Assembly (NCBI RefSeq): GCF_003351345.1
Contig: NZ_QQTO01000020.1
Span: forward strand, 124,001-188,000
Reading direction: 5' to 3'
DNA: 64,000 nucleotides
Origin: Allobosea caraganae
GTDB lineage: Bacteria > Pseudomonadota > Alphaproteobacteria > Rhizobiales > Beijerinckiaceae
Shown here: positions 38,981-51,736 of the stretch, piece after piece
How positions within the stretch are numbered: the first letter of the stretch is position 1
How the letters are laid out: each line of letters opens with the position of its first letter
Position numbers and translations under genes: made by a program
The notes under the pieces: model-generated
Database searches by the model: none
What the model saw: the letters and a program-made list of their open reading frames with translations, nothing else
What the model was told of the DNA's origin: nothing

Positions 38981-39988
38981 ATGGCGCTTGTTCTCGATCT
39001 CCTGAACCGTGACCCGCGGCCCAATGCCGGCAATCCCAAGGTGGATGCCGAGAAGACCGCGCCGGAGCTGCGCCACCCCGAGAAGCAGAAGCGCCCGGAG
39101 AACCCGATCCTGCGCAAGCCGGACTGGATCAGGGTCAAGGCGCCGGGCTCGCCGAAATGGGCCGAGACCCAGAAGATCGTGAAGGAGAACAAGCTCGTCA
39201 CGGTCTGCGAAGAGGCGGGCTGCCCGAATATCGGCGAGTGCTGGGAGAAGAAGCACGCCACCTTCATGATCATGGGCGACACCTGCACCCGCGCCTGTGC
39301 CTTCTGCAACGTCAAGACCGGCGTGCCGTTGCCGCTCGACCATGAGGAGCCGCGCAAGGTCGCGGAGGCCGTCGCCAAGCTCGGGCTCGAGCATGTCGTG
39401 ATCACCTCGGTCGACCGCGACGACCTCAAGGATGGCGGCGCCGAGCATTTCGCCCGCGTCATCCGCGCCATCCGCCAGGCTTCGCCCGGTACGACCATCG
39501 AGATCCTGACGCCGGACTTCCTGCGCAAGCCGGGCGCTCTCGAAGTCGTGGTCGCGGCCAAGCCGGACGTATTCAACCACAATCTCGAGACGGTGCCGGG
39601 CAAGTACCTGACGGTGCGGCCGGGCGCGCGCTATTTCCACTCGCTGCGCCTGCTGCAGCGCGTGAAGGAGCTCGACCCGACCATCTTCACCAAATCCGGC
39701 ATCATGGTCGGCCTCGGCGAGGAGCGGAACGAGGTGCTCCAGCTGATGGACGACCTGCGCTCGGCCGAGGTCGACTTCATCACGATCGGCCAGTACCTCG
39801 CGCCGTCGCGCAAGCACCATGCGGTGATCCGCTTCGTCACGCCCGAGGAGTTCAAGGGCTTTGAGGCGATCGCTTATGTGAAGGGCTTCCTGATGGTGTC
39901 CTCGACGCCGCTGACGCGCTCGTCGCACCATGCCGGCGAGGATTTCGCGCGGCTGCGGGATGCGCGCGCCGCCAAGCTCGGCAAGTGA
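38981..39988 (+). CDS. lipA: Lipoyl synthase
   Basis: 335-residue radical-SAM enzyme that inserts two sulfurs into octanoyl groups to make lipoyl cofactor. The auxiliary cluster motif is [12 protein letters not shown], the radical-SAM motif is CTRACAFC, and the end [10 protein letters not shown] contains the conserved Arg-Ser-Ser. ATG 38981 is chosen; an in-frame ATG nine bases upstream is possible. Its placement downstream of pdh fits its service to PdhB and PdhC. It depends on Fe-S clusters made by Suf. Confidence 0.97.
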   Translation: MALVLDLLNRDPRPNAGNPKVDAEKTAPELRHPEKQKRPENPILRKPDWIRVKAPGSPKWAETQKIVKENKLVTVCEEAGCPNIGECWEKKHATFMIMGDTCTRACAFCNVKTGVPLPLDHEEPRKVAEAVAKLGLEHVVITSVDRDDLKDGGAEHFARVIRAIRQASPGTTIEILTPDFLRKPGALEVVVAAKPDVFNHNLETVPGKYLTVRPGARYFHSLRLLQRVKELDPTIFTKSGIMVGLGEERNEVLQLMDDLRSAEVDFITIGQYLAPSRKHHAVIRFVTPEEFKGFEAIAYVKGFLMVSSTPLTRSSHHAGEDFARLRDARAAKLGK

Positions 39989-40005
39989 GGCAGTAAGCCC
40001 GCCTC

Positions 40006-40485
40006 ATGCCGATGTTCAACACCAGCCGCCGGGTGAAGCATTCGCCGGAGCGGATGTTCGCGCTCGTCGCCGATGTCGAGCAGTACCCGCAGTTCCTGCC
40101 GCTCTGCGAGGGGCTGGTGGTGCGCCGGCGGACGCCACGCGAGGATGGCGGCGAGGTGCTGATCGCCAACATGACCGTCGGCTACAAGGCGATCCACGAG
40201 ACCTTCACCAGCCGCGTCACGCTCGATCCCACCAATTTCAAGATCCTGGTCGAATATGTCGATGGGCCGTTCCGGCACCTGGAGAATCGCTGGAGCTTCA
40301 AGCCGCTCGATGGCGGCGGCTGCGAGATCGGCTTCTTCATCTCCTACGAATTCGCCAGCCGCATGCTCGGGCTGCTGATGGGCGCGATGTTCGACAAGGC
40401 TTTTCGCAAGTTCGCGGAGGCTTTCGAGCGCCGGGCCGATGTCGTCTATGGCAAAGGCGCCGCGCCGGCCGCGATCATTGGCTGA
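40006..40485 (+). CDS. COQ10/RatA-type START-fold protein
   Basis: 159 residues of the polyketide-cyclase/START superfamily, ubiquinone-binding COQ10 group: FNTSRRVKHSPERMFALVADVEQYPQFLPLC, then FTSRVTLDP and the C-terminal helix FDKAFRKFAEAFERRADVVYG. Relatives aid coenzyme Q function or, in E. coli, are named RatA. It follows lipA by 17 bases, the usual Rhizobiales order, and overlaps the convergent pncC end by 11 bases. Confidence 0.9.
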   Translation: MPMFNTSRRVKHSPERMFALVADVEQYPQFLPLCEGLVVRRRTPREDGGEVLIANMTVGYKAIHETFTSRVTLDPTNFKILVEYVDGPFRHLENRWSFKPLDGGGCEIGFFISYEFASRMLGLLMGAMFDKAFRKFAEAFERRADVVYGKGAAPAAIIG

Positions 40486-40969
40486 GCGCCGCGTGCTTCA
40501 GCAGATCGAGCGCTTCCAGCACTGAGAGCCGGCGGATGTCGTCGCGCGAGAGGTCGCCGAAGCGCTTTTCGCGATGCACGGTCCCTGTCGCACTGGTGCA
40601 GCCGAAATGGACCAACCCGACCGGCTTCTCCGCGCTGCCGCCGCCCGGCCCGGCGACGCCTGTGATCGCAACCGCGATGTCGGCGACGAGCTTCGCCTTG
40701 CCGCCCTCGGCCATGGCGCGCGCCACCGGCTCGCTGACCGCGCCTTTCGCGGCGACCAGCTCGGCCGGGACGCCGGCCAGCGCCGTCTTGGCGGCGTCGG
40801 AATAGGTCACCAGCCCGCCATTGACCACATCCGAGGAGCCCGGGATCGCCGTCAGCGCGCCGGAGACCAGCCCGCCGGTGCAGGATTCGACCGTCGCGAC
40901 CGTGAGGCCGCGCTCGCGGCAGATCGCCAGGACCTCGATGGCAAGCGTCGTGATCTGCAAGTCGAACAT
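40475..40969 (-). CDS. pncC: CinA-family nicotinamide-nucleotide amidohydrolase
   Basis: 164-residue stand-alone CinA C-terminal domain (PncC type), which deamidates nicotinamide mononucleotide to recycle NAD. Key block VATVESCTGGLVSGALTAIPGSSDVVNGGLVTYSDAAK has the conserved S-C-T-G-G and the SD/Y region, and ITGVAGPGGGSAEKPVGLV is the second signature. It follows ispDF by four bases, a common operon pairing in this group. Confidence 0.92.
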   Translation of the reverse strand: MFDLQITTLAIEVLAICRERGLTVATVESCTGGLVSGALTAIPGSSDVVNGGLVTYSDAAKTALAGVPAELVAAKGAVSEPVARAMAEGGKAKLVADIAVAITGVAGPGGGSAEKPVGLVHFGCTSATGTVHREKRFGDLSRDDIRRLSVLEALDLLKHAALSQ

Positions 40970-40973
40970 CGTC

Positions 40974-42179
40974 TCACTCCTGCTCGGGCAGCCTGACCGT
41001 GGCGGTGGCGAAGGCCACGAGCCCTTCGCCGCGGCCGGTAAAGCCCATGCGCTCGGATGTCGTCGCCTTGATCGCGACTCGGTCGGGCGTGAGGCCGGCG
41101 ATCGCGGCGATGCGGGCGCGGATGGCGTCGCGATGCGGGCCGACCTTCGGCGCCTCGCAGACCACGGTCAGGTCGAGATGGTCGATGCGGCCGCCGCGTT
41201 CGGCAATGCGGTTTGCCGCGAAGGCGAGGAAGCGGTCCGAGGAGGCGCCGCGCCATTGCGGGTCGCTCGGTGGGAAATGCGTGCCGATATCGCCCTCTGC
41301 CAAGGTGCCGAGCAAGGCGTCGGTCAGGGCATGCAGCGCGACGTCGCCATCCGAATGCGCCTTGACGCCCTGGCTATGCGGGATGCGGACGCCGCCGAGC
41401 CAGACATGGTCGCCCTCGGTGAAAGCATGGACGTCGTAGCCGGTGCCGACCCGGACGGTCAGCCGGCGTTCAAGGTGCTCAGTCGCGCTCGTAAAATCCT
41501 GCGGATGGGTCAGCTTCACGTTTTCGGCATCTCCGGGGAAGGTCGCGACGCTGTGGCCGGCCCATTCCATCAAGGCGGCATCGTCGGTGAAGCCGGTGAG
41601 ATCAGCGGCGGCGGCGGCTTCGTGGGCTGCGAGCAGCGGCCGGAAGCGGAAGGCCTGTGGCGTCTGCACGCTGACCAGCCGGTCGCGCGGCGGCGTCTCG
41701 ACGACGCAGCCGGCCGCGTCGACGCGCTTGATCGTGTCGGTGACGGCGAGCGCGGGGATCGCTGCCACCTCGATCCGGGCGGCCGCCAGCGCCCGGCCGA
41801 TCAGGGCCGAGGAGACGAAGGGGCGGGCGGCATCATGGATCAGGACGATGCCGTCGAAACCGCTCCCGGAGAGCGCCTGGAGGCCCAATCTGACCGAATC
41901 CTGCCGGGTCTCGCCACCAGAGACGGGGGCGGCCAGCCGCGCATCGGCGATGGCGCCCACGCTTTGGGCATAGAGCGCATCGTCACCGGCGCCGATCACG
42001 GTGATGATTTGGCTAATGGCCGCCTCGGCCAGAAAAGGGGCAAGCGCTTGCCGCAGAACCGGGCTGCCGGCGAGTTCGCGGTATTGCTTCGGCGTTTCGC
42101 CTCCTGCGCGCAGGCCACGTCCCGCAGCGACGATGAGCGCGGCGACCGGAAGAGTTTCGATCTTGGTTTCGGTCGGCAC
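40974..42179 (-). CDS. ispDF: Bifunctional MEP cytidylyltransferase / MECDP synthase
   Basis: 401-residue fusion of two enzymes of the MEP isoprenoid route. IspD domain (1-235): [25 protein letters not shown] and [11 protein letters not shown]. IspF domain (240-401): [11 protein letters not shown] with metal-binding Asp and His, [17 protein letters not shown] and the end [17 protein letters not shown]. The fusion is typical of alphaproteobacteria. It is the first gene of ispDF-pncC and divergent from dusB. Confidence 0.97.
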   Translation of the reverse strand: MPTETKIETLPVAALIVAAGRGLRAGGETPKQYRELAGSPVLRQALAPFLAEAAISQIITVIGAGDDALYAQSVGAIADARLAAPVSGGETRQDSVRLGLQALSGSGFDGIVLIHDAARPFVSSALIGRALAAARIEVAAIPALAVTDTIKRVDAAGCVVETPPRDRLVSVQTPQAFRFRPLLAAHEAAAAADLTGFTDDAALMEWAGHSVATFPGDAENVKLTHPQDFTSATEHLERRLTVRVGTGYDVHAFTEGDHVWLGGVRIPHSQGVKAHSDGDVALHALTDALLGTLAEGDIGTHFPPSDPQWRGASSDRFLAFAANRIAERGGRIDHLDLTVVCEAPKVGPHRDAIRARIAAIAGLTPDRVAIKATTSERMGFTGRGEGLVAFATATVRLPEQE

Positions 42180-42359
42180 GGCAACTGGTTCCAGAATGGG
42201 CCTTGGTGATACCTAGCGCTTGCGCAATCGCCAAGAGCGCGTATCGAAGCCGCCACCCGCCATACCAGTATACGGTGCGGCAGGGGTGCGACGTTGACGC
42301 ATTGCAACATGAGCTCGCGCCTCTTGCGCAAACGCAGCAATGTCTAATAAATCATCATA

Positions 42360-43382
<1,023 letters not shown>

Positions 43383-43397
43383 ACGAGGAAGTTGCGT

Positions 43398-44540
43398 ATG
43401 ACGATGGCGTTCATCGATGCCGCCGATGAGGCGCGGGGAGGGCTGATGCTCGATCCGATCGAACTGCAAGCCCTGCACGTGCTGCCCATGCCGGTCCTCA
43501 TCATCGGCGATGGGCACGGCGTGCTCTATGCCAACACCGCGGCCGAGGACTTCTTCCAGTCCAGCGCGGTCGTGTTAAAGCGCCAGCGCCTCGACGACCT
43601 GATCGCCTTCGGCTCGCCGGTCCTGGCGCTGGTCGAGGAGGTGCAGCGCCGCGGCGCCAGCGTCAGCGAGTACCGGCTCGACCTCGGCTCGCCCCGTCTC
43701 GGCAGCGAGCGCATCGTCGATGTTTTTGCCTCTCCCTTGCCCAATCAGGGCGAGGCGGTCGTTCTTATGCTGCAAGAACGGACAATTGCGGAAAAAATGG
43801 ACAGGCAGTTGACGCATAGAGGAGCAGCCCGCTCGATTACTGCGCTCGGCGCCATGCTGGCCCACGAGATCAAGAACCCGCTTTCCGGCATTCGCGGCGC
43901 GGCGCAGCTGCTGGAGGCGTCCGTGCCCGACAGCGAACGCATCCTGACGCAATTGATCTGCGACGAGACCGACCGCATCGTCAAACTCGTCGAACGGGTC
44001 GAGCTCTTTGGCGACGAGCGTCCGAGCGAGCGAGGCGCTGTCAACGTCCATGACGTGCTCGACCATGTGAAGCGCCTGGCCCAGTCCGGCTTCGCCCGCC
44101 ATATCCGCTTCAACGAGGTCTACGACCCGTCCCTGCCGCCGGTGGCCGGCAATCGCGACCAGCTGGTCCAGGTGCTGCTCAACCTGGTCAAGAACGCGGC
44201 CGAAGCCATTGGCGAACATGCGATCGATGGCGAGATCATGCTGACGACGGCCTACCGTCCGGGCATCCGCATGCAGCTCGCCGGCTCGTCGGGCCGGATC
44301 GCGCTGCCGCTCGAAATCGGCATCCGCGACAACGGCCCCGGCGTGCCCGCCGACATCCTCTCGCACCTGTTCGACCCCTTCGTCACGACCAAGGCCCAGG
44401 GCAGTGGCCTTGGACTTGCACTCGTTGCCAAGGTGATCGGCGATCACGGCGGAATCGTCGAATGCGAGTCGGTGCCTCGGCGCACGACGTTTCGAATTCT
44501 TCTGCCATTGCATGAGGCTCGGTCCACCCGGATCGGCTGA
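43398..44540 (+). CDS. ntrB: Nitrogen sensor histidine kinase NtrB
   Basis: 380-residue cytosolic kinase that controls NtrC according to P-II state. A PAS domain occupies about 22-125, the phospho-histidine is in [21 protein letters not shown], and the ATP lid motifs are [21 protein letters not shown] and [17 protein letters not shown] 43398 has GAGGAAG at good spacing. Followed 25 bases later by ntrC. Confidence 0.95.
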   Translation: MTMAFIDAADEARGGLMLDPIELQALHVLPMPVLIIGDGHGVLYANTAAEDFFQSSAVVLKRQRLDDLIAFGSPVLALVEEVQRRGASVSEYRLDLGSPRLGSERIVDVFASPLPNQGEAVVLMLQERTIAEKMDRQLTHRGAARSITALGAMLAHEIKNPLSGIRGAAQLLEASVPDSERILTQLICDETDRIVKLVERVELFGDERPSERGAVNVHDVLDHVKRLAQSGFARHIRFNEVYDPSLPPVAGNRDQLVQVLLNLVKNAAEAIGEHAIDGEIMLTTAYRPGIRMQLAGSSGRIALPLEIGIRDNGPGVPADILSHLFDPFVTTKAQGSGLGLALVAKVIGDHGGIVECESVPRRTTFRILLPLHEARSTRIG

Positions 44541-44565
44541 GAACGAAGGCCTGGGACAAGATTGA

Positions 44566-46017
<1,452 letters not shown>

Positions 46018-46042
46018 GCCGTCTCTCGATCAAGCTCTCGTC

Positions 46043-46065
46043 GCAAACGTGCGTCCCACGTTTGC
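46043..46065. terminator. Hairpin after ntrC
   Basis: Perfect 9-bp arms GCAAACGTG and CACGTTTGC with a five-base loop, 26 bases after the ntrC stop. It may end or attenuate the dusB-ntrBC message before ntrYX. It has no T run directly after it. Confidence 0.45.
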
Positions 46066-46197
46066 GGAACACGCTTTGCTGCGAAATAGGGCGGCTCCGC
46101 CTTTCATACGTCACATTTTGACAACACCGTTGCGGCGGCGCATCAGTGACGCGCCCGTCCGGCACCCGCCGGCCTGCAATGGAGTTGTTGGCATCTC

Positions 46198-48471
46198 GTG
46201 ACCGCCTCGATCAGCGACATCAGGATCACGCCGCGCGGCGAGGATCCGCCGCGCCGCGTGTCGGGGTGGATCGGCGCCTTCGTCGTCGTGTTCGCGCTCG
46301 TCTCGGCGCTGGTGACCTTCCTCGTCCTGTCGGGCTCGACGCCGATCGTGCCGGTGCACGAGGTCGTCATCGGCGTCTTCGTCCTCAACGGCCTGCTGAT
46401 CCTGGCGCTGCTGATCATCGTCGCCTTCGAGACGGCGGTGCTGATTCGGGCGCGCCGGGCCGGAGCGGCTGCGGCCGGGCTGCACGTCCGCATCGTCGGC
46501 CTGTTCAGCATCATCGCGGCACTGCCCGCAGTGCTGGTCGCGGTCATCGCCACGGTGACGATCGAGCGCGGGCTGGAGCCCTGGTTCTCCGACCGGATGC
46601 GCGACGCGATCTTCAAATCGGTCGAGGTCGCCGATGCCTATGCCGCCGCCCAGTGCCAGTCGCTCGGCCGCGAGATCCGCATCCTCTCCGACGATCTCGG
46701 CCGGGCCAAGCCCGCCTTCGACGTCGACCGCAAATGGTTCGAGACCTTCCTGACGGCCCGCGCCACGGCTCTGGGGCTGCCGGTCGCCGCCGTGATGCGC
46801 CCGCCGGACACGGTTGTGGTCCGCGCCAATATCGACGTGCTGCGCGATGCGCCCAAGCCCGACAAGGCGACCTTCGAAGACGCCAGCGCGTCGCCGGAGC
46901 CGATCTGCGTGCTGCCAGCGTCCGGGCGCATCTTCGGCGCGCTGGTGAAGCTGCCGCCCTATGACGGCTTCCTGTTCGTTGCGCGCGAGGTGAACCCGCT
47001 TGCGGTCGAGTTCCCGGCGGTGGCGCGCGGGGCGGCGGTCGAATACCTCTCGATCGACGCGCGCCGGAAGGGCGTGCAGATCGCCTTCGCCTCGATGTAC
47101 GCGCTGATCGCGGTCATCCTGCTGCTCTCGGCGATCTGGCTCGGCTTGAGCTTCGCCAATGCACTGGTTGCGCCGATCCGGCGGATGATCCACGCGACCG
47201 ACCAGGTCTCCAGCGGCAATTTCTACGTCCAGGTGCCGATCCGACGATCCGAGGGCGATCTCGCCCATCTCGGCGAGACCTTCAACAAGATGACGGCCGA
47301 GCTGCGTCGACAGCGCGACGGGCTGGTCACTGCCAGCGAAGTCATCGACCGACGACGACGATTCACCGAGACCGTGCTCTCCGGCGTTTCCTCCGGCGTG
47401 CTCAGCCTCGATGGCGACGGCCACGTCACCATCATCAACCGCTCGGCCGAGGCCCTGCTCGGCACCGGCGGGCGGCTGCTCGGCGAGCCGATCGCGCAGG
47501 TCGCGCCCGAGATCGCCGAATTCGTCGCCGATGCACTGCACAACCGCCAGCGCCAGAGCTCAGGCCAGATCGCGATCACGCGCAGCGGCCACGACCGCAT
47601 GGTCAACGTCCGCGCCGTGCGCGAAGGCGAGGGGGCCGGAGCCGGGCTCGTCGTCACGCTCGACGACATCACCGACCTCGTCTCGGCGCAGCGCACCGCC
47701 GCCTGGGCCGATGTCGCCAGGCGCATCGCGCATGAGATCAAGAACCCGCTGACGCCGATCCAGCTTTCGGCCGAGCGCATCAGACGCAAGTTCGGCCGCG
47801 TCATCATCGAGGACAAGGACATCTTCGAGCAGTGCACGGCGACGATCGTGCGCCAGGTCGAGGACATCCGCCGCATGGTCGACGAATTCTCCTCCTTCGC
47901 GCGGATGCCGAAGCCGACGCTGGAGCGCGAGGACATCGTCGAGACGGTGCGCCAGATCGTCTTCCTGATGCGGGTCGGCAATCCCGAGCTGACCATCTCG
48001 GAGAACTTGCCCGCGACGCCGGTGCCGGCGCAGTTCGACCGGCGGCTGATGTCGCAGGCGCTGACCAACGTCATCAAGAACGCTTCCGAGGCGATCGCGG
48101 CCGTGCCGATGGACGAGCGCGGCCCGGGACGGATCGAGGTCGCCTTCCAGCGGCGCGACGACGGCATGATCGTCATCGACGTCATCGACAACGGCAAGGG
48201 CCTGCCGGCCGACCAGCGCCAGAAGCTGCTGGAGCCCTACATGACCACCCGCGAGGGCGGCACGGGGCTGGGCCTGGCCATCGTCGGCAAGATCCTCGAG
48301 GACCATGGCGGCGGCATCGAGCTGCTCGACCGGCCGGACGCGCAGGACGGCACGCGCGGCGCCCGGATCAGGCTGTGGTTCCCCGAGGCTGGACCGCCGG
48401 ACGTGCTTGCCGCGGTCGATCGCGACATATCCGAAGCTTTCAAGGACAATAACAACAGGACCCAGGAATGA
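46198..48471 (+). CDS. ntrY: Membrane sensor histidine kinase NtrY
   Basis: 757 residues starting with GTG. There are several transmembrane helices in the first ~120 residues, a periplasmic or extracytosolic sensor part, a further helix near 300 (ALIAVILLLSAIWLGLSFANAL), HAMP, a PAS domain, then the kinase ([25 protein letters not shown] with the phospho-histidine, NVIKNASEAI, DNGKGLPAD, GGTGLGLAIV). NtrY/NtrX respond to nitrogen and redox or envelope cues in alphaproteobacteria. The last four bases overlap the ntrX start. Confidence 0.95.
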   Translation: MTASISDIRITPRGEDPPRRVSGWIGAFVVVFALVSALVTFLVLSGSTPIVPVHEVVIGVFVLNGLLILALLIIVAFETAVLIRARRAGAAAAGLHVRIVGLFSIIAALPAVLVAVIATVTIERGLEPWFSDRMRDAIFKSVEVADAYAAAQCQSLGREIRILSDDLGRAKPAFDVDRKWFETFLTARATALGLPVAAVMRPPDTVVVRANIDVLRDAPKPDKATFEDASASPEPICVLPASGRIFGALVKLPPYDGFLFVAREVNPLAVEFPAVARGAAVEYLSIDARRKGVQIAFASMYALIAVILLLSAIWLGLSFANALVAPIRRMIHATDQVSSGNFYVQVPIRRSEGDLAHLGETFNKMTAELRRQRDGLVTASEVIDRRRRFTETVLSGVSSGVLSLDGDGHVTIINRSAEALLGTGGRLLGEPIAQVAPEIAEFVADALHNRQRQSSGQIAITRSGHDRMVNVRAVREGEGAGAGLVVTLDDITDLVSAQRTAAWADVARRIAHEIKNPLTPIQLSAERIRRKFGRVIIEDKDIFEQCTATIVRQVEDIRRMVDEFSSFARMPKPTLEREDIVETVRQIVFLMRVGNPELTISENLPATPVPAQFDRRLMSQALTNVIKNASEAIAAVPMDERGPGRIEVAFQRRDDGMIVIDVIDNGKGLPADQRQKLLEPYMTTREGGTGLGLAIVGKILEDHGGGIELLDRPDAQDGTRGARIRLWFPEAGPPDVLAAVDRDISEAFKDNNNRTQE

Positions 48472-49835
48472 GCGCTGATATTCTGGTCGTCGATGACGAA
48501 GCCGACATCCGCGAACTCGTGGCCGGACTGCTGGAGGACGAGGGCTATCGCACCCGCAAGGCCGGCTCCGCCGACGAGGCGCTGACGGCGATCGCCGCAC
48601 GCCGCCCCAACCTCGTCTTCCTCGACATCTGGCTGCAGGGCAGCCGGCTCGACGGGCTGCAGGTTCTCGACCTGATCAAGGAGAGCCATCCCGACCTCGC
48701 GGTGGTGATGATCTCGGGCCACGGCAACATCGAGACCGCCGTCTCCGCCATCAAGAGCGGCGCCTACGACTTCATCGAGAAGCCGTTCAAGGCCGACCGG
48801 CTGGTGCTGGTGGCCGAGCGGGCGCTCGAAGCCTCCAGGCTGCGGCGCGAGGTGCGCGAGCTCAAGACGCGCTCGACGCAGGCGAGCCGGATCGTCGGCA
48901 AGTCGACCGTGGTCAACCAGCTGCGCCAGACCATCGACCGGGTGGCGCCGACCAATGCGCGGGTGCTGATCACCGGCGAGCCGGGCTGCGGCAAGGAATT
49001 GGCGGCGCGCACGCTGCACGAGGCCTCGAGCCGCGCCACGGGGCCTTTCGTCGTCATCAACGCGGCGACGATCACGCCCGAGACGATGGAGGAGGAGCTC
49101 TTCGGCATCGAGGGCACCGACGGGCGCTCGCGCCGGGTCGGCGCGCTGGAGGAGGCGCATGGCGGCTCGCTCTATATCGACGAGATCGGCGACATGCCGC
49201 GCGAGACGCAGAACCGCATCCTGCGCGTGCTGGTCGACCAGAACTTCCAGCGCGTCGGCGGGGCGACGCGGGTGCATGTCGACGTCCGCATCATCTCCTC
49301 GACCAGCCGCAACCTGGCCCAGCTGATCGCTGACGGGACCTTCCGCGAAGACCTCTACCACCGGCTCAGCGTCGTGCCGGTCAAGGTGCCGTCGCTGTCG
49401 GAGCGGCGCGAGGACGTGCCTGAGCTGATCGAGTTCTTCATGGACCAGATCTCGGTCGCGACCGGCCTGCCTAAGCGGCGCATCGGCGGCGACGCCATGG
49501 CCGTCCTGCAATCGCACGAATGGCCGGGCAACGTCCGCGAGCTGCGCAACAACGTCGAGCGGCTGATGATCCTGACCAAGGGCGATCCCACGGCGGACAT
49601 CACGATCGAGATGCTGCCGGCCGAGGTCGGCGCCATGGTGCCGACGACGCCGTCCGGCTCCGGCGGCGAGCGGCTGATGAGCCTGCCGCTGCGGGACGCG
49701 CGCGAGATCTTCGAGCGCGAGTACCTCATCGCCCAGATCGCGCGCTTCTCTGGAAACATCTCGCGAACGGCCGAATTCATCGGCATGGAGCGCTCGGCGC
49801 TGCACCGCAAACTGAAATCGCTGGGGGTCGGCTAA
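48468..49835 (+). CDS. ntrX: Response regulator NtrX
   Basis: 455 residues: receiver (ILVVDDEADIREL, phospho-Asp in LVFLDIWLQGS), AAA+ domain with Walker A GEPGCGKE and Walker B SLYIDEIGDM, and a Fis-type HTH end (TAEFIGMERSALHRKLKSLGV). The sigma-54 contact loop is replaced by GTDGRSRRVG, so it is unlikely to activate sigma-54 promoters and probably acts as a regulator of sigma-70 promoters, as reported for NtrX of related species. Confidence 0.95.
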   Translation: MSADILVVDDEADIRELVAGLLEDEGYRTRKAGSADEALTAIAARRPNLVFLDIWLQGSRLDGLQVLDLIKESHPDLAVVMISGHGNIETAVSAIKSGAYDFIEKPFKADRLVLVAERALEASRLRREVRELKTRSTQASRIVGKSTVVNQLRQTIDRVAPTNARVLITGEPGCGKELAARTLHEASSRATGPFVVINAATITPETMEEELFGIEGTDGRSRRVGALEEAHGGSLYIDEIGDMPRETQNRILRVLVDQNFQRVGGATRVHVDVRIISSTSRNLAQLIADGTFREDLYHRLSVVPVKVPSLSERREDVPELIEFFMDQISVATGLPKRRIGGDAMAVLQSHEWPGNVRELRNNVERLMILTKGDPTADITIEMLPAEVGAMVPTTPSGSGGERLMSLPLRDAREIFEREYLIAQIARFSGNISRTAEFIGMERSALHRKLKSLGVG

Positions 49836-50089
49836 GGCCGACTCATCCCGGGGGAAACCTCAAAAAGGGCCGGGCGTGGCCGGGAAGTTGCAGGGGCAGG
49901 CACGGCTTGCATGTGCGCTTGCATACAACGCGGGGCTTGCGGCGGTATATGCGCATCGAGCCTCTTGCATTGCACCCTAAGCCGACGATCTAATGCACCA
50001 TCGGTGTTCCGACATGTCGCGACGACTGAACGGAACGAACTGGATCGCTAGCGCAACCCGACACGCGATCCCAACAACAGGGGCTGAAC
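49836..50089. other. Upstream region of hfq
   Basis: No gene. The stretch has several TTGCA repeats (near 49888, 49910, 49969) and presumably holds the hfq promoter. A sigma-54 like pair (GGCACG..TTGC) was checked and its spacing is too short. Confidence 0.4.
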
Positions 50090-50338
50090 ATGGCCGCAGA
50101 GCGGGCGCAAAATCTTCAAGACACTTTCCTCAATCATGTCCGCAAGCAGAAAATCCCCCTGACGATCTTCCTCGTCAATGGCGTGAAGCTGCAGGGCGTC
50201 GTGACCTGGTTCGATAATTTCTGTGTGCTTTTGCGCCGGGACGGGCACTCGCAGCTCGTCTACAAGCACGCGATCTCGACGATCATGCCTGGCCATCCGG
50301 TCCAGCTCTTCGAGCCCGAGGATACGGACAAGGTCTGA
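50090..50338 (+). CDS. hfq: RNA chaperone Hfq
   Basis: 82-residue Sm-like hexamer that pairs small RNAs with messages. Sm1 and Sm2 motifs are [34 protein letters not shown] and [13 protein letters not shown], including the Lys-His pair of the proximal RNA site. Short C-terminal tail, as in other Rhizobiales. Located before hflX as in most proteobacteria. Confidence 0.97.
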   Translation: MAAERAQNLQDTFLNHVRKQKIPLTIFLVNGVKLQGVVTWFDNFCVLLRRDGHSQLVYKHAISTIMPGHPVQLFEPEDTDKV

Positions 50339-50341
50339 GCC

Positions 50342-51736
50342 GTGGGCGGCCGCTCGCGAGCGGACGATGCCCCGGCCGCGGTGAAGCCGCTCGACGAGAT
50401 CGAGCGCGACATCGCGGCCAACACCCGCGCCTTCGTCATCGGGCCCTATGTGCAGGCCCGCGCTGCCGGCAAGGTAGGGCTGGATGCGAATCAACGCTCC
50501 TTCGCGGCGCGGCTGGACGAGGCTGTAGGCCTTGCGGCGGCAATCGACCTCGACGTGGTCGAGGCGATCCAGGCGCTGCTCTCGGCGCTCCGGCCCGCGA
50601 CCTATCTCGGCAAGGGCAAGGTCGAGGAGATCGCCGAGCGCATCACGCTCGAGGAGATCGGCCTCGTCGTGATGGATTGCGCGCTCTCGCCGGTGCAGCA
50701 GCGCAATCTCGAAAAGGCCTGGGGCTGCAAGGTCATCGACCGGACCGGGTTGATTCTAGAGATCTTCGGCCGGCGCGCCCGCACCAAGGAGGGTGCGCTT
50801 CAGGTCGAATTGGCGCATCTCAACTACCAGAAGAGCCGGCTGGTACGATCCTGGACCCATCTTGAGCGCCAGCGCGGCGGCTTCGGCTTCCTCGGCGGCC
50901 CGGGCGAGACCCAGATCGAGGCCGACCGGCGCGTCATCCAGGAACGGATGACCAAGATCGAGCGCGATCTCGACACGGTCAAGCGCACCCGCTCGCTGCA
51001 TCGCCAAAGCCGCAAACGCGTGCCTTATCCGGTGGTTGCACTGGTCGGCTACACCAATGCCGGCAAATCGACGCTGTTCAATCGTCTAACCTCGGCCGAC
51101 GTGCTGGCGCAGGACATGCTCTTCGCCACGCTCGATCCGACGGCGCGCGCGATCAAGCTGCCGCATGGCGCCCGCATCATGCTCTCCGACACGGTCGGCT
51201 TCATCTCGGACCTGCCGATGCAGCTCGTCGCCGCCTTTCGGGCGACGCTGGAAGATGCGATCGAGGCCGACGTGCTGCTGCACGTGCGCGACCTCGCCCA
51301 TGACGACACGCAGGCGCAGGCTGCCGACGTGCAGGCGATCCTGCGCGACCTCGGCATCGATCCGGAAGACGGCCAGCGCGTCGTCGAGGTCTGGAACAAG
51401 GCCGATCTGCTCGACGCAGCCGAGCACGACCGTCAGATCGGCCTGGCCGAGCTCAAGCCCGAGGTCTCGCGGCCCGTCCTGGTCTCGGCCCTGACCGGCG
51501 AAGGCATGGCGCGGCTGACCGACGCGATCGAGGCCCGCATCGCCCGCAGCCGGCCGGTCTATGCGCTCAGGCTCGACCCCGGCGACGGCAAGTCGCTGGC
51601 CTGGCTTCACGCCAATGGCGAGATCCTCGAACGCGAGGATGGCGAGGACGGTGCGCTCGCCCTGATCGTGCGGCTGCCGCCGGAGCGCGAAGGGGCCTTT
51701 GGCGCGCGCTTTCCGCAGGCCGAGCGGCGGAACTAG
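50342..51736 (+). CDS. hflX: Ribosome-associated GTPase HflX
   Basis: 464-residue GTPase that splits stalled ribosomes. The N-terminal HflX domain includes [13 protein letters not shown] and [22 protein letters not shown]. The G domain has G1 [13 protein letters not shown]3 [10 protein letters not shown] and G4 NKAD. GTG 50342 starts three bases after the hfq stop. The stop overlaps that of the convergent mazG gene. Confidence 0.96.
   Translation: MGGRSRADDAPAAVKPLDEIERDIAANTRAFVIGPYVQARAAGKVGLDANQRSFAARLDEAVGLAAAIDLDVVEAIQALLSALRPATYLGKGKVEEIAERITLEEIGLVVMDCALSPVQQRNLEKAWGCKVIDRTGLILEIFGRRARTKEGALQVELAHLNYQKSRLVRSWTHLERQRGGFGFLGGPGETQIEADRRVIQERMTKIERDLDTVKRTRSLHRQSRKRVPYPVVALVGYTNAGKSTLFNRLTSADVLAQDMLFATLDPTARAIKLPHGARIMLSDTVGFISDLPMQLVAAFRATLEDAIEADVLLHVRDLAHDDTQAQAADVQAILRDLGIDPEDGQRVVEVWNKADLLDAAEHDRQIGLAELKPEVSRPVLVSALTGEGMARLTDAIEARIARSRPVYALRLDPGDGKSLAWLHANGEILEREDGEDGALALIVRLPPEREGAFGARFPQAERRN

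Noticed and set aside
46118..46145. A promoter for ntrY starting with TTGACA at 46118
   Set aside because: There is a perfect -35 word, but no acceptable -10 element at 16-18 bases; it may be chance.
49888..49915. A sigma-54 promoter before hfq (GGCACG followed by TTGC)
   Set aside because: The distance between the GG and GC elements is about 8 bases instead of 10, so it does not meet the consensus.
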